This document shows, in pieces, positions 25,308-34,382 of a stretch of 64,000 nucleotides of DNA. Position 1 is the first letter of the stretch; each line of letters starts with the position of its first letter. The translations under genes and the position numbers were made by a program. The DNA is taken from contig MOYA01000001.1 in assembly GCA_001899315.1 (NCBI GenBank), positions 869,105 through 933,104 on the forward strand, given 5' to 3'. The stretch is from Candidatus Obscuribacter phosphatis (GTDB lineage Bacteria; Cyanobacteriota; Vampirovibrionia; Obscuribacterales; Obscuribacteraceae). Under the pieces are notes generated by a model. That model was not told the origin of the DNA. It saw only the letters and a program-made list of their open reading frames with translations, and made no database searches.

Positions 25308-26309
25308 ATGGCAAACAGCATTATTCAGAAACAGTCCCCTGCTTTTACCTTCGTCTTTCGCACCCATGGCGGATCGGAGAAACAACTTCATGACCGTTCT
25401 CATATAAAGTCGGCTTGTCGCGAGATTCTTAAGCGCCATACTGCTGATAACACTGATAACTATGAGGCTCTAGCGGCAAAATGTGAGAGCCTAATTGACA
25501 AAATTGATTTTCAGAGCGGTGCAAGTTCGCTTGCTCTTTTTGTCAGCACCGAAAAGGCTGAAGCTGAAACCTTTTATCTTTTCTTGCCCGAGGTCTTTTA
25601 TTGCGGCGAGAATTTCTCCTCTCTAGAGTCTACCTACGCCAGGCAGATATCGGCACCCTATCTTTATTTCAATTTTAGTCCAGCCGGTGTGGATGTTTAT
25701 CTGGGTAGGGGTCTGCATACCGAAATGCTCGACAAGAGTGAGGAGCTACAGCACTTCCAAGCTGTCTACAGTAAGCGTCCGATTGCAAAATGCGATAAGG
25801 ACGGTAGAAAGTCGGAAGGCTTTGATCATCATTTTCATAGTGAATTGTTCGATGCCTGGAAGAAATTAGCCTACAAGCATGCTTATCCCTGCTATGCAAC
25901 CGGCCTAGAGTTGATCGGCGTTAGCCTCGATGAGGTCAAATCTTTCGGTATCGATATGCTTTATGGTACAGGGCACAGTGCTGCTAAAGGCGATCTCAAG
26001 GCAGTTCTATCGACTCTCAAAGAAGAACATAGAAATGCTTTGGCCAAAACCTACGCTGAGCGGCTTGAGACTGCTCAGGGTGCCCATAAGCTTGTGTTAT
26101 CGTCTGAAGAAATCTTAGATTTGGCAAAAGCCGGACAAGGCGAGACCTTACTGTTGGAAGATCCAGAGTGGATGGTAGAAAAAGAACAGCAGTTCTCCAC
26201 TATTCATGAAGCTATTGCCGAAGTGGTCAAGTTCCACGGTAAAGTAGAGTTTATGCCGAAGTCCAGCTTGGCTAAGTGGGGTGGACAGGCTCTGATTCTG
26301 AGATATTAA
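25308..26309 (+). CDS. Bacterial archaeo-eukaryotic release factor-like protein (baeRF family)
   Basis: 333 residues. The C-terminal half matches the eRF1 domain-3-like end of bacterial baeRF proteins: LVLSSEEILDLAKAGQGETLLLEDPEW, EAIAEVVKFHGKVEFMP, and the closing GGQALILRY. baeRF proteins are predicted to act at ribosomes in stress or rescue, without a canonical stop-codon reader; their biochemistry is little known. There is no GGQ catalytic motif in the usual middle-domain setting; the GGQ near the end belongs to the terminal beta strand. It lies between two uncharacterised genes on the same strand. Confidence 0.7.
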   Translation: MANSIIQKQSPAFTFVFRTHGGSEKQLHDRSHIKSACREILKRHTADNTDNYEALAAKCESLIDKIDFQSGASSLALFVSTEKAEAETFYLFLPEVFYCGENFSSLESTYARQISAPYLYFNFSPAGVDVYLGRGLHTEMLDKSEELQHFQAVYSKRPIAKCDKDGRKSEGFDHHFHSELFDAWKKLAYKHAYPCYATGLELIGVSLDEVKSFGIDMLYGTGHSAAKGDLKAVLSTLKEEHRNALAKTYAERLETAQGAHKLVLSSEEILDLAKAGQGETLLLEDPEWMVEKEQQFSTIHEAIAEVVKFHGKVEFMPKSSLAKWGGQALILRY

Positions 26310-26387
26310 AACTATCAGGCGGCGTCGGGGTTCCTAATTTTTGCCGACTTGTTGTAGTCCTAGAGCATTTGCTTGAAGGAGCACAAG

Positions 26388-29300
26388 ATGGAGATCGTTC
26401 GTCCAAAGGGAGTCCCCGACGCTGCAACCTGGAACAAAGATGATAAGCTTTGGCAACTTGGAGCTTTCAGTCCGAAATTCAAAAAAAAGCAAGTACCGAG
26501 CGGACAATGGCATTATTGGAGCAAGACAGGCTCTTTAGTTTGTATTGCTCATTTTGATGAGAACGGCAGTTATGACGGCTCTATAGAGTGTTTTCATCCA
26601 GATGGTAGCCTAGCCAGCCGTGGATTTTGGAAGAATGGCAGTCGTTGTGGTCACTTCGTCTTTATTAGATGTGAGGGCGAGACTGATCAGGCGTATCCTG
26701 CCAATCATGAAACCTGGCGCTATGAATTCGATAGCAATGCCAACTGGGAAGAGCACGATGAGCACTGGTACCTGAAGGACGGTACCGAATGCACATCGGA
26801 TGGTCGGCCACTCGCTGAAGCATTTGACCTTGATGATTTTTTTCTGAACGCCGATCCGGATAATTTCGTTCAGATGAAACTGCCTGAATTTGCCAGGCTC
26901 TATCAGTCTTCTCTGGCTTCTCAGTCTTCTCAGTCTTCTCAGTCTTCTCAGTCTGAGCTAGCTGAGAGTTTTCATAAAATAGAGAGAGAAAGAGAAACTC
27001 TAGTTCAGAACCTGCAAGAAATATGGGGAGTGGCGCCGCCCTCTCTCGTTGACACACTTTACTGGCTTGGTCAAGTTCAAGATGACCAGTGTCTTCAAAC
27101 AAACGGTCCGGCTACAGTGCGTAGCTTCGATGGGAATATTTGGCAGGCATTAATCACCAATCCCTATGAGAATATAAACGAGGAGATTGCCGGAGCCTTT
27201 ATGGGGGCTGTTAAGTTAGGTAGAACTGGCGACAGCGATGGAATTTGGGGGACGCTTTTCTCGAAAGCGTCGGGTCTGCCCCATGAAGCAATCTACCAAT
27301 GGAGTCACGATACTTATTGTATCGATGATGTTTTGGCTCTTGGCTATGATGATTTTGCCTTCCAAGTAGCGCTCTGCCAGGGCTCAGTAAGCGAGCGCGT
27401 TTCGCTAGCATGTGAAGAGCAAGGCTGGGCGAAATTGGCAGGACGAGTAGCTACTCCTTATCATCTTTCCGGGCGCATCACCGATAGTGACGCAATTGAT
27501 TTCGAAGTTGCGAAACATGACAGAGACAATCTCTATCGCCGCAATTTCTGGCGCTCTTATTGGATAATCGAACTTCTTAAGGCGCCAAGTTATTTCAAGC
27601 TTTCGCAGTTCAAAGAAGCCCTCACTCCCGGTTGCTTTGATATCACTGGCGGTGCGCCATCATTTTCTCAAGGTCTTGCCCTTGGTCTAGAGATACCTCC
27701 GATAGCGATCAACATTTTATTTACTCTCTTTTTCTTGGCTGAAGAAGAGAGACTAAAGGAAGCTGCGGCAGTCTTTAAAGGCAGTAAAGCCAAGATTGTG
27801 CGAGACCTTGTAGAGCTATTGGATGAGGTCGGCGAAGGGCTTGTTCTAGACTCTTACGGAGAAAAGATAGATTTGCTTGAGAGACGCAAGCTGATCAATA
27901 AGCAAGACGCAATCGAGTCCTGCCATGGCGAAGTGCAGACAGAAGATCCGCTCTGCGACCTTTCTCCCCTAAATAGGCTTGTCCTATCTTACCTTTTGGA
28001 AAATAACAAAAATGTCGGTCAAGCAGGGCAGCAAGCTAATTTTCAGGAAGCTCTTTGGTTTTTGCAAGAAAGAGATAGTCAAGCTATAGAAGAGTTTGAG
28101 CGGGCATTTTGGCGACTTCTTGAGCAAGGAAAACCGGCACCGCTAGGGCTCTGCTTTGCCATATCAGATAAAGGTTGTTTGACGCCTACACCAGATTTGC
28201 AAAATGCAGTAAGACAATTTTTTGCACTGACAAATGTTACTGATCAGTATTTCATCAAGCGCACCATCGCTTGTCTGGTGATAGCGGCGGGCCGAGACCC
28301 GTTTTTACTTAGTTATGCCGGTCGTCTAATCAAAGAAATTGAGGCTGAATGCGCAGGGCTCAAAGATTTCGAAGCTCGAATGGCGCTATCCAGTTACGAC
28401 CAGATCTTAAAAGAGCTTATGAAGGGGATTCGATATGTTCTGCCGTTTCTTGAAGAGAAGCAAATCGAAGAGAGCGGCTTGACTTGCAAGAATCTTCTAG
28501 CGCTGCAAAGTTTGTATCTTAAAAACTATAGTTTTGAGAACGCTGCCGAATTGCTAGTTACTCTTATAGCCTTGGGGGCAGACGCCGATCAGCTTCTTCG
28601 TTCAATAAGCGCTCTTTTGTCTGCTAACGATAGCCCCCCTCAGATAGCAGCACTCTTAGCCATAGAAGATTTGATTGACAGGTTTAGTGAAGAAAATCTG
28701 CGTGAATTTGCCACTCTGAGCTTTAGAAATCCGGACGAGAACGATAGTGCTGTCACTCTTGCTTATGGGCGGGCTGTTCTTGCCTTAAGCAAACGTTTCC
28801 CTGAGCTTTTTCAGTCTTTTGCTATCGAAGAGATTCTAGAGAATATTGCCGAACTCTCTTGTTATGGTGAAGAAAGATGGCTTGATTTTCGCCTCTTACT
28901 TTGCGATACAGCGCTAAAGCATCAAGACTTATCTCTTGATAAGGTTGAGCCGCTCTTGCTTTTGCCTTTTGCCGGTGCTTCATTGCATCGCGCCTGGCAA
29001 AAGGTTCTAGACTCTCGTCAGTCAGTAAAGCAAGCATCGGTTTCGACTGTTGTCAGCCTGCCATTTCTTGTATGTCATGGTCTAGAGCAGCTTGCCAGAA
29101 AACAGCCTGGCTCAAAACAGCCTGATCCAAAACAGCCTGATCCAAAACAGCCTGATCTGGCGCAGTTTGAAGGGGATATATTGAAAGACCCTCAGTTCTT
29201 AGAGTCACTTTTGCCTCTTTTAGATAGAGATGATTTAGTTGGTCTCGACCTTCTCTTTGACCTACTTGGCGAAGCTCCGCTTAGAAAGGCGTTGTTTCCT

Positions 29301-29744
29301 TTGCAGCAAATGGTTCTCAAGCTGAGGTCTCATTTTAGCGCCATCGATCCTGGTTCCTCTCTGCCTCAAGTACTCAGTTCTGCCATAAGAGCATTGACCA
29401 GACATATCGCTTTGTTCTCTAAGGAAGAGGCAGATTCCCCGCAATTGGGACTTTCTAGTGGGGGGGCGGAATTCCTTCTTGAACTGCTTGGAAATGAACA
29501 ACTAGCTGAGCCGGTCCTGCAGGAAGTGTCGTATCTGTCGATTTCTTCCCTTGCCAGTGAGATTGCTCCGCGCTTGGTTGAGGCGCTTATTGAGATTGCT
29601 CTTGGCGATAGGGGCTGGCGTCGTTATAAGATTGCCGTTTGGTTGAGCGATCAGTATGTCGCCGTTTCTAATCACCCTGGTATCAGTAAAATACTGAGCA
29701 AATATAAGGTCGACCAGCGTAAACTAAAGACTTGGCAAAAATAG
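26388..29744 (+). CDS. Very large MORN-like / helical-repeat protein
   Basis: 1118 residues. The ATG at 26388 is chosen over a TTG 15 nt earlier because GAAGGAG lies 6 nt before it. Residues about 20-130 contain YwqK/MORN-like units (GQWHYWSKTGSLVCIAHFD, GSLASRGFWKNGSRCGHFVF). A Ser/Gln repeat (SSQ units) follows, then about 900 residues of helices like HEAT/ARM arrays (LESLLPLLDRDDLVGLDLLFDLLG). Near residue 910 is a KQPDP tandem repeat. There is no signal peptide. No enzyme motif is seen; a scaffold is likely. Confidence 0.7.
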   Translation: MEIVRPKGVPDAATWNKDDKLWQLGAFSPKFKKKQVPSGQWHYWSKTGSLVCIAHFDENGSYDGSIECFHPDGSLASRGFWKNGSRCGHFVFIRCEGETDQAYPANHETWRYEFDSNANWEEHDEHWYLKDGTECTSDGRPLAEAFDLDDFFLNADPDNFVQMKLPEFARLYQSSLASQSSQSSQSSQSELAESFHKIERERETLVQNLQEIWGVAPPSLVDTLYWLGQVQDDQCLQTNGPATVRSFDGNIWQALITNPYENINEEIAGAFMGAVKLGRTGDSDGIWGTLFSKASGLPHEAIYQWSHDTYCIDDVLALGYDDFAFQVALCQGSVSERVSLACEEQGWAKLAGRVATPYHLSGRITDSDAIDFEVAKHDRDNLYRRNFWRSYWIIELLKAPSYFKLSQFKEALTPGCFDITGGAPSFSQGLALGLEIPPIAINILFTLFFLAEEERLKEAAAVFKGSKAKIVRDLVELLDEVGEGLVLDSYGEKIDLLERRKLINKQDAIESCHGEVQTEDPLCDLSPLNRLVLSYLLENNKNVGQAGQQANFQEALWFLQERDSQAIEEFERAFWRLLEQGKPAPLGLCFAISDKGCLTPTPDLQNAVRQFFALTNVTDQYFIKRTIACLVIAAGRDPFLLSYAGRLIKEIEAECAGLKDFEARMALSSYDQILKELMKGIRYVLPFLEEKQIEESGLTCKNLLALQSLYLKNYSFENAAELLVTLIALGADADQLLRSISALLSANDSPPQIAALLAIEDLIDRFSEENLREFATLSFRNPDENDSAVTLAYGRAVLALSKRFPELFQSFAIEEILENIAELSCYGEERWLDFRLLLCDTALKHQDLSLDKVEPLLLLPFAGASLHRAWQKVLDSRQSVKQASVSTVVSLPFLVCHGLEQLARKQPGSKQPDPKQPDPKQPDLAQFEGDILKDPQFLESLLPLLDRDDLVGLDLLFDLLGEAPLRKALFPLQQMVLKLRSHFSAIDPGSSLPQVLSSAIRALTRHIALFSKEEADSPQLGLSSGGAEFLLELLGNEQLAEPVLQEVSYLSISSLASEIAPRLVEALIEIALGDRGWRRYKIAVWLSDQYVAVSNHPGISKILSKYKVDQRKLKTWQK
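26896..26952 (+). repeat. Intragenic 9-bp tandem repeat
   Basis: Several copies of TCTTCTCAG in a row within the large gene, encoding Ser-Ser-Gln units. The length can vary by slippage without breaking the frame. Confidence 0.75.
29103..29162 (+). repeat. Intragenic 15-bp tandem repeat
   Basis: Near-identical copies of CCAAAACAGCCTGAT encoding Lys-Gln-Pro-Asp-Pro units in the large gene, in frame. Confidence 0.75.
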
Positions 29745-29785
29745 AGCTAGTAAGAATATGGAACCAAAATAAAGACTAAATGAGA

Positions 29786-29862
29786 AAATAAGACCAGTCC
29801 AAAATAAGAACAGTCAAAAGAAAGAACAGTCAAAAGAAAGATCAATTAAAAGAAAGAGCAGG
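29786..29862. repeat. Intergenic degenerate tandem repeat
   Basis: Copies of a 15-18 bp unit close to AGAACAGTCAAAAGAAAG, A-rich, between the large gene and the TPR-caspase gene. It decays at both sides. Confidence 0.6.
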
Positions 29863-29923
29863 AAAATTAGGCTGCAGTCTATAAATCTTGTATCTTAGCT
29901 TGATAAACAATAAGGATAGACAG

Positions 29924-32449
29924 TTGAAAGCTTTTTCAGTTTTTTGTACCGACCGCAAAGCAAGCTTGCGTGTGGGGGCTTCTGCCGATGTGCTTCTTTC
30001 TGAGAAACTTGTTTTTGTTTCCGGGAATCTAAAGCTCGCTGCTTCATTAGTCATTTCATTGTCCGCTATTATGCCGACTTTAGCGGCGGAGCCTCTTTAC
30101 TCCACTTATTTTGAGGCTGGGCAGAAATATTTCAATGAAAATCGTTATGTCGATAGTTTGAAGCAACTGGAAACTGCCCTGGAAAATGCCGAACATTTGC
30201 CGCCCCAAGGGGCAAAAATAGCCGATCTTTATGATTTGCTCGGCCAGGCTTATAGTCATACCGGTAATCAAAGAAAAGCGCAGGAATTTCTCGGTCGTGC
30301 TCTTGAGATTCGCGAGAATAATCCGGCCCTAAAAAAGGATGACATAAAGCTTTTCGGCACAATTATGCTGCTCGGCACGGTCTATCGCAATCAAAATAAG
30401 TTTGCTGAGTCAGAGACGCTCTATAAGAAAGGGCTGGCTTTATTTCAAGGCAATGGACCAATCAAGTATCTTTGTCAATCTACTGTTCTATACGCCCTCG
30501 GCACACTTTATCTAGAGAGAGCCAAAGGCAGCGAGGCTGAAGTAGCTTTGAAAGAAGCTCTTAGATTGAGAGACAAGACCATTTTGAAAGCGGCATTGAA
30601 AGAGCAAGGGATTTTTGATGCCCTAGGCCGTGCTTATCAGATGCAAGGGCGCTTGAGCGAAGCTGAAACGATCTTGAAGAAGGCTCTAGAGATAGCAAAA
30701 AGCAAGAAGGATGAAAGTGGAGTCTTCTATAGTCAAGCTAATTTAGCTTTGGTCTATATCGAACAGAGCCGTTATAAAGAAGCCCGCGAATTGATTCAAG
30801 CTTCAATCAATATGGTCGATTCTCTTTATGGGCAAGAGAGTAATCAGATGGCTACACTTTATTCAAATTTGGCCGAAGTAGCCATTGCTCAAGATCGATA
30901 CGAAGAAGCCGAGTCTTTGCTGAATAAGGCTCTGGCTATTCATGTGAAGCAGCTGGGCGATAGTCATACATCTGTCGGTTTTGACAAAAGCAAGATTGTC
31001 AGTGTGCTGCGCAATCAGGGGCGCTATGGCGATGCCGAAAATGTCGCTCGCAGCTGTATCACTATCTTTAGCACCGCCCTTGGTGCAGATAATCAAAATA
31101 CGGGTCAGGCATATAAGCTATTGGCTGATGTCCTAATAGATCAGAAGCGCTATGATGAAGCCCTGCAATATCAAGAAAAAGCTCTTAAGTGTCTTGAAGC
31201 CGCCGGTCTCAATCAAGAAAAAGCTGAGACTTTAATGAGCATGGCTGAAGTGAAGGTGGTCCAAGGAAAGACCGAGGAAGCCCTGTCTTTATATAGTACC
31301 GCTGCCGGTATTATGGAAAGCGGCAAAGACAGCGAGCCTGTAGCTTTGGCCAGGCTGTGGAGTGATTTGGCCCAGCTTAAAGAAAGTAGCGGCGATCAAT
31401 TGCTTTGCGCGCAGTATTTGCAGAAAGCCCTTGCCGTAAGAGAAAAGGTATTCGGCTTAGAAAGCCCCAGAACTGTAGCCGATCTGAAGCAGTTGATCAA
31501 AGTCTTGCACAAACTAGGGAAAGAAGATGAGATTCAGCCTTTGCAAGCAAGACTGGATGCAATTTTAGCCAAGAATCCTGATTTGAAGGGCAAGAATTTT
31601 GCCAATTTGAACATGCCGATCAAATCTCAGAACGACCCCACTTCGCCCAAGTTTCCTGTAAAGAGCAAATGGGCGCTTGTGATTGGCATATCAAATTTTC
31701 AAGACTCTCAGATCAACCTTAAGTATGCCGCTAAAGACGCTACTGATTTTTCGCAATATCTGATCAAAGAAGCCGGCTTTGCCTCTGACCATGTAAAACT
31801 TTTGACCGATAAAGATGCCACCAGAGAGAACATAATCAAGCAATTGGGCGGTGACTGGTTGGGGCGCAGGGCCGCCAGCGACGATTTGGTGGTGGTCTAT
31901 ATTTCAAGTCATGGCAGCACCTCTAAAAGTGAAGCTGGGGGAGTGAACTTTTTAGTCGCTCATGACACTCAACCGGAGGCTTTACTGAGTAGTGGTATCC
32001 CTATGCAATGGCTCTCTCAGATGATTAAGGAACAAGTGCATGCCAGAAGAGTAATTCTAGTTTTGGATGTTTGTCATAGTGGCGCGGTGCACGGCACTGG
32101 CGGTACTGGAGCCTCCGGTGCCAACGGTGAGAAGGGTCTGGTCCGGCAGGCTTCTTTCGATCTTGAGAAAGTTGCACTCGGTGAAGGTCAGGCAATTATT
32201 TGTTCCAGTGCCCCAGAGCAAGTCTCTTGGGAGTCGAAGACTTATCCCAATTCGGTTTTTACCCGCAAGCTTATCGAGTCCCTTCGTCTTAATGGCGGTA
32301 AGGTCAATCTCAACGAGGCTTTTGATAACTTGAAAGAATCTGTGGAGCGAGAAGTCTTGAGCGATCGCGGTAAACTTCAGACACCGGTTTATTTCAGCAA
32401 AGGCTGGCAGGGTCCGCCGCCGGTTTTGTCAGTACCAGTAAAAGAATAA
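29924..32449 (+). CDS. Secreted TPR protein with C-terminal caspase-like (C14) domain
   Basis: The TTG at 29924 is preceded by AAGGAT at 6 nt spacing, giving 841 residues. A signal peptide (LAASLVISLSAIMPTLAAEP) is followed by about ten TPR units of the kinesin-light-chain type (residues about 60-540), then a caspase-like domain (KWALVIGISNFQDSQINLKYAAKDATDF). The catalytic dyad is intact: His663 in SSHGST and Cys717 in LDVCHSGA. Bacterial orthocaspases usually prefer basic residues; specificity is not established here. The signal peptide places it in the envelope. A related protein is at 42388-43821. Confidence 0.85.
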   Translation: MKAFSVFCTDRKASLRVGASADVLLSEKLVFVSGNLKLAASLVISLSAIMPTLAAEPLYSTYFEAGQKYFNENRYVDSLKQLETALENAEHLPPQGAKIADLYDLLGQAYSHTGNQRKAQEFLGRALEIRENNPALKKDDIKLFGTIMLLGTVYRNQNKFAESETLYKKGLALFQGNGPIKYLCQSTVLYALGTLYLERAKGSEAEVALKEALRLRDKTILKAALKEQGIFDALGRAYQMQGRLSEAETILKKALEIAKSKKDESGVFYSQANLALVYIEQSRYKEARELIQASINMVDSLYGQESNQMATLYSNLAEVAIAQDRYEEAESLLNKALAIHVKQLGDSHTSVGFDKSKIVSVLRNQGRYGDAENVARSCITIFSTALGADNQNTGQAYKLLADVLIDQKRYDEALQYQEKALKCLEAAGLNQEKAETLMSMAEVKVVQGKTEEALSLYSTAAGIMESGKDSEPVALARLWSDLAQLKESSGDQLLCAQYLQKALAVREKVFGLESPRTVADLKQLIKVLHKLGKEDEIQPLQARLDAILAKNPDLKGKNFANLNMPIKSQNDPTSPKFPVKSKWALVIGISNFQDSQINLKYAAKDATDFSQYLIKEAGFASDHVKLLTDKDATRENIIKQLGGDWLGRRAASDDLVVVYISSHGSTSKSEAGGVNFLVAHDTQPEALLSSGIPMQWLSQMIKEQVHARRVILVLDVCHSGAVHGTGGTGASGANGEKGLVRQASFDLEKVALGEGQAIICSSAPEQVSWESKTYPNSVFTRKLIESLRLNGGKVNLNEAFDNLKESVEREVLSDRGKLQTPVYFSKGWQGPPPVLSVPVKE

Positions 32450-32508
32450 GCGAACATATAGACAAACAAACATATAGAACGAGCAGGCAGAAAGAATCAA
32501 AAGGGCAG

Positions 32509-33168
32509 ATGATGAAGGAAAGTAGCATTCTTGGTGGCAAAGAGCTTATTGGCTATATGGTCGTGGCATCACTTTGCTTCAATTTGATTTGGCTCCCGGC
32601 CGCCCAAGCCGATAAGACAACTTCTCAAGCTTCAGCCGCGGGCCACTCTCTAGTAATTGCCGATAATTTTACTAATGCTCGCGGCAAAGCCGATGATAGT
32701 GCTGCCTGTCGACAATTTGTTGTTGATTTCTATAAATGGTATGTGCCCAAACATACCTTGGAAGATGCTGTGAAAGTAAGAGGCAGGCAGTTCTCCGCCA
32801 AGCTCTATAAGGCGCTCAAGAAAGATATAGACGCCGCTAGTAAGTCTCCTGGTGAAATAGTAGGTTTAGACTTTGATCCAATAGTAAATGGTCAAGATGT
32901 AGCCGATAGATACAGAGTCGGTCAGTGTCGAAAGAAAGATGGAAAGTTTTTTGTCGATGTCTATGCTGAGTGGAAGGAGCCATCTGTGCCAAAGAGCAAG
33001 GGACCGGACATCGTGGCTGAGCTCTCAGCGCAAGAGGGGCGCTATGTCTTTGAGAATTTTCACTATGGCGAAACAAAATTCAAAGAGAACGAAAATTTGC
33101 TCAGTATATTGAAGGTATTAGAGAATGACCGTCTGAAATATAGCAATAAGGCTCCGAAGAAGCCCTGA
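32509..33168 (+). CDS. Secreted DUF3828-like protein
   Basis: 219 residues with a signal peptide (YMVVASLCFNLIWLPAAQA). The domain FVVDFYKWYVPKH...KLYKALKKDIDAA...GLDFDPIVNGQDVADRYRVG...VYAEW resembles DUF3828, a small alpha/beta domain of unknown role. AAGGG precedes the start. It follows the TPR-caspase gene by 59 bp and may share its transcript. Confidence 0.7.
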   Translation: MMKESSILGGKELIGYMVVASLCFNLIWLPAAQADKTTSQASAAGHSLVIADNFTNARGKADDSAACRQFVVDFYKWYVPKHTLEDAVKVRGRQFSAKLYKALKKDIDAASKSPGEIVGLDFDPIVNGQDVADRYRVGQCRKKDGKFFVDVYAEWKEPSVPKSKGPDIVAELSAQEGRYVFENFHYGETKFKENENLLSILKVLENDRLKYSNKAPKKP

Positions 33169-33246
33169 TGCAGGTTTCAGTTTGCAGACAGCAGGGGAGA
33201 CTGCTAATATATTCGGCGCGGATGATCAGTAAAGTGAGGAAGCTAG

Positions 33247-33459
33247 ATGGCTAAAGTAGTTGATGAAGACGCACCCAAGTCGCTCATTCTTGAATTCAAG
33301 ACACCGCAAGGTGAAGTCTGGGCTACAATGACCGCTGAAGCGAAAGAATTTAAGACCGGTTCGGTCGGTTTTTACGCCAACGGTAAACTGAAGAATCCTA
33401 AGAATGGTCTGCCCTATCAAGTTGGTTGCAATATCATTCTGGTCGGTTCTAAAGAATAG
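33247..33459 (+). CDS. Small beta-rich protein, unknown
   Basis: 70 residues, no signal peptide. GAGGAAG lies just before the ATG. Predominantly beta pattern (SLILEFKTPQGEVWATMTAEAKEFKTGSVGFYANGKL, YQVGCNIILVGS). Family not recognised; the good ribosome site and compact composition support a real gene. Confidence 0.65.
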   Translation: MAKVVDEDAPKSLILEFKTPQGEVWATMTAEAKEFKTGSVGFYANGKLKNPKNGLPYQVGCNIILVGSKE

Positions 33460-33539
33460 TTTCAGTAAAAATCGTTTTCCAGCAATCACAGTTCTAGAGA
33501 AGCTAGTTCTTTTCGTATTTGTCCCAGAGACTTTAATTG

Positions 33540-33598
33540 AAAGCCTCGCTATTTTATTACCGGTATCCATAGGGCCGGGAAATTAGCGAGGCTTTTGA
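33540..33598 (+). terminator. Terminator-like inverted repeat
   Basis: 12-bp perfect arms AAAGCCTCGCTA (33540-33551) and TAGCGAGGCTTT (33584-33595), with a 32-nt loop that can form an inner CCGG stem, followed by TTTTGATTT. It ends just before the TTG proposed for the next gene. Confidence 0.65.
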
Positions 33599-33599
33599 T

Positions 33600-34364
33600 T
33601 TGGAGCCGCAACGTAAAGAAGGTCTTGAAAGAAAAGACCAAGCTTTTGCAAACGCCGAAAATGCAGAAGAACCTGGACTTTCATATCTTTCAATTTTGCA
33701 AGAGAAAGTGAAAGTGGTGAAAGAGCATCCGGTGGAATCCGCCTTGGCGGCGACCGCTCTTTTGGGGGCGGGGGCTTTTGCTAAACGGGCGATAGGTCGT
33801 TATCTGGCTTCAGGGGCTGGTCACGGTGTCCTGCTTGTGGAAGACACGCCTTACACTGGTAAGGCTTTGAAGGCGGCATTAGAGCTTGAAGGTGAGCAGG
33901 TCACTTGGCTTCGCGGTGTCAAAAGAGCAGACGGCTTACCTCATCAATTGAAAGGTATCGGTGCTTCTGGTGAGGAAGTATTGCTTGATACTCGTAAATT
34001 TAAAGGAGCCCTGGTGGACGGCGAACTAGAGGGTAGCTATTTGCAAGGGGCTCATGTGGTGGATGCCCTCAAGAAGGGACATTTGCCATCCATAGGCATA
34101 TCTAGTGATGCTGAGACCAATGCCTTGTTGCGTCGCACTGGTGCGGCGGCATCGGCTGAAAAGCCGACGGCGCTTGCGGCTATCTTGGCCCATAAGGTCG
34201 ATTTTGCCTTGCTAAAGAGAAATCCTGCCGCTCTGCAACGTGGCATGGATGGCGTCGGCCGCGAAATTTCAGCCTATTACAAAGAGAGACTGCCTCTACA
34301 AGGTGATACCGCCCGTGCTCATGAGCAAGGCGAGATGCTCTTGCGTCGATTTTTGAGCGAGTGA
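33600..34364 (+). CDS. Unknown protein with TM-like segment
   Basis: Up to 254 residues from TTG 33600; because a terminator-like hairpin ends immediately before it, the true start may be further in. A charged N-terminus precedes a short hydrophobic stretch (ALAATALLGAGAFAKRAIG), then an alpha/beta region resembling a receiver- or DsrE-like fold (GVLLVEDTPYTGKALKAALELEGEQVTWL), without clear catalytic residues. The phrase LLVEDTPYTGKAL recalls response regulators, but the phosphoacceptor Asp is not evident. The family is not established. Confidence 0.6.
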   Translation: MEPQRKEGLERKDQAFANAENAEEPGLSYLSILQEKVKVVKEHPVESALAATALLGAGAFAKRAIGRYLASGAGHGVLLVEDTPYTGKALKAALELEGEQVTWLRGVKRADGLPHQLKGIGASGEEVLLDTRKFKGALVDGELEGSYLQGAHVVDALKKGHLPSIGISSDAETNALLRRTGAAASAEKPTALAAILAHKVDFALLKRNPAALQRGMDGVGREISAYYKERLPLQGDTARAHEQGEMLLRRFLSE

Positions 34365-34382
34365 TTGGTATCATAAGCACTC

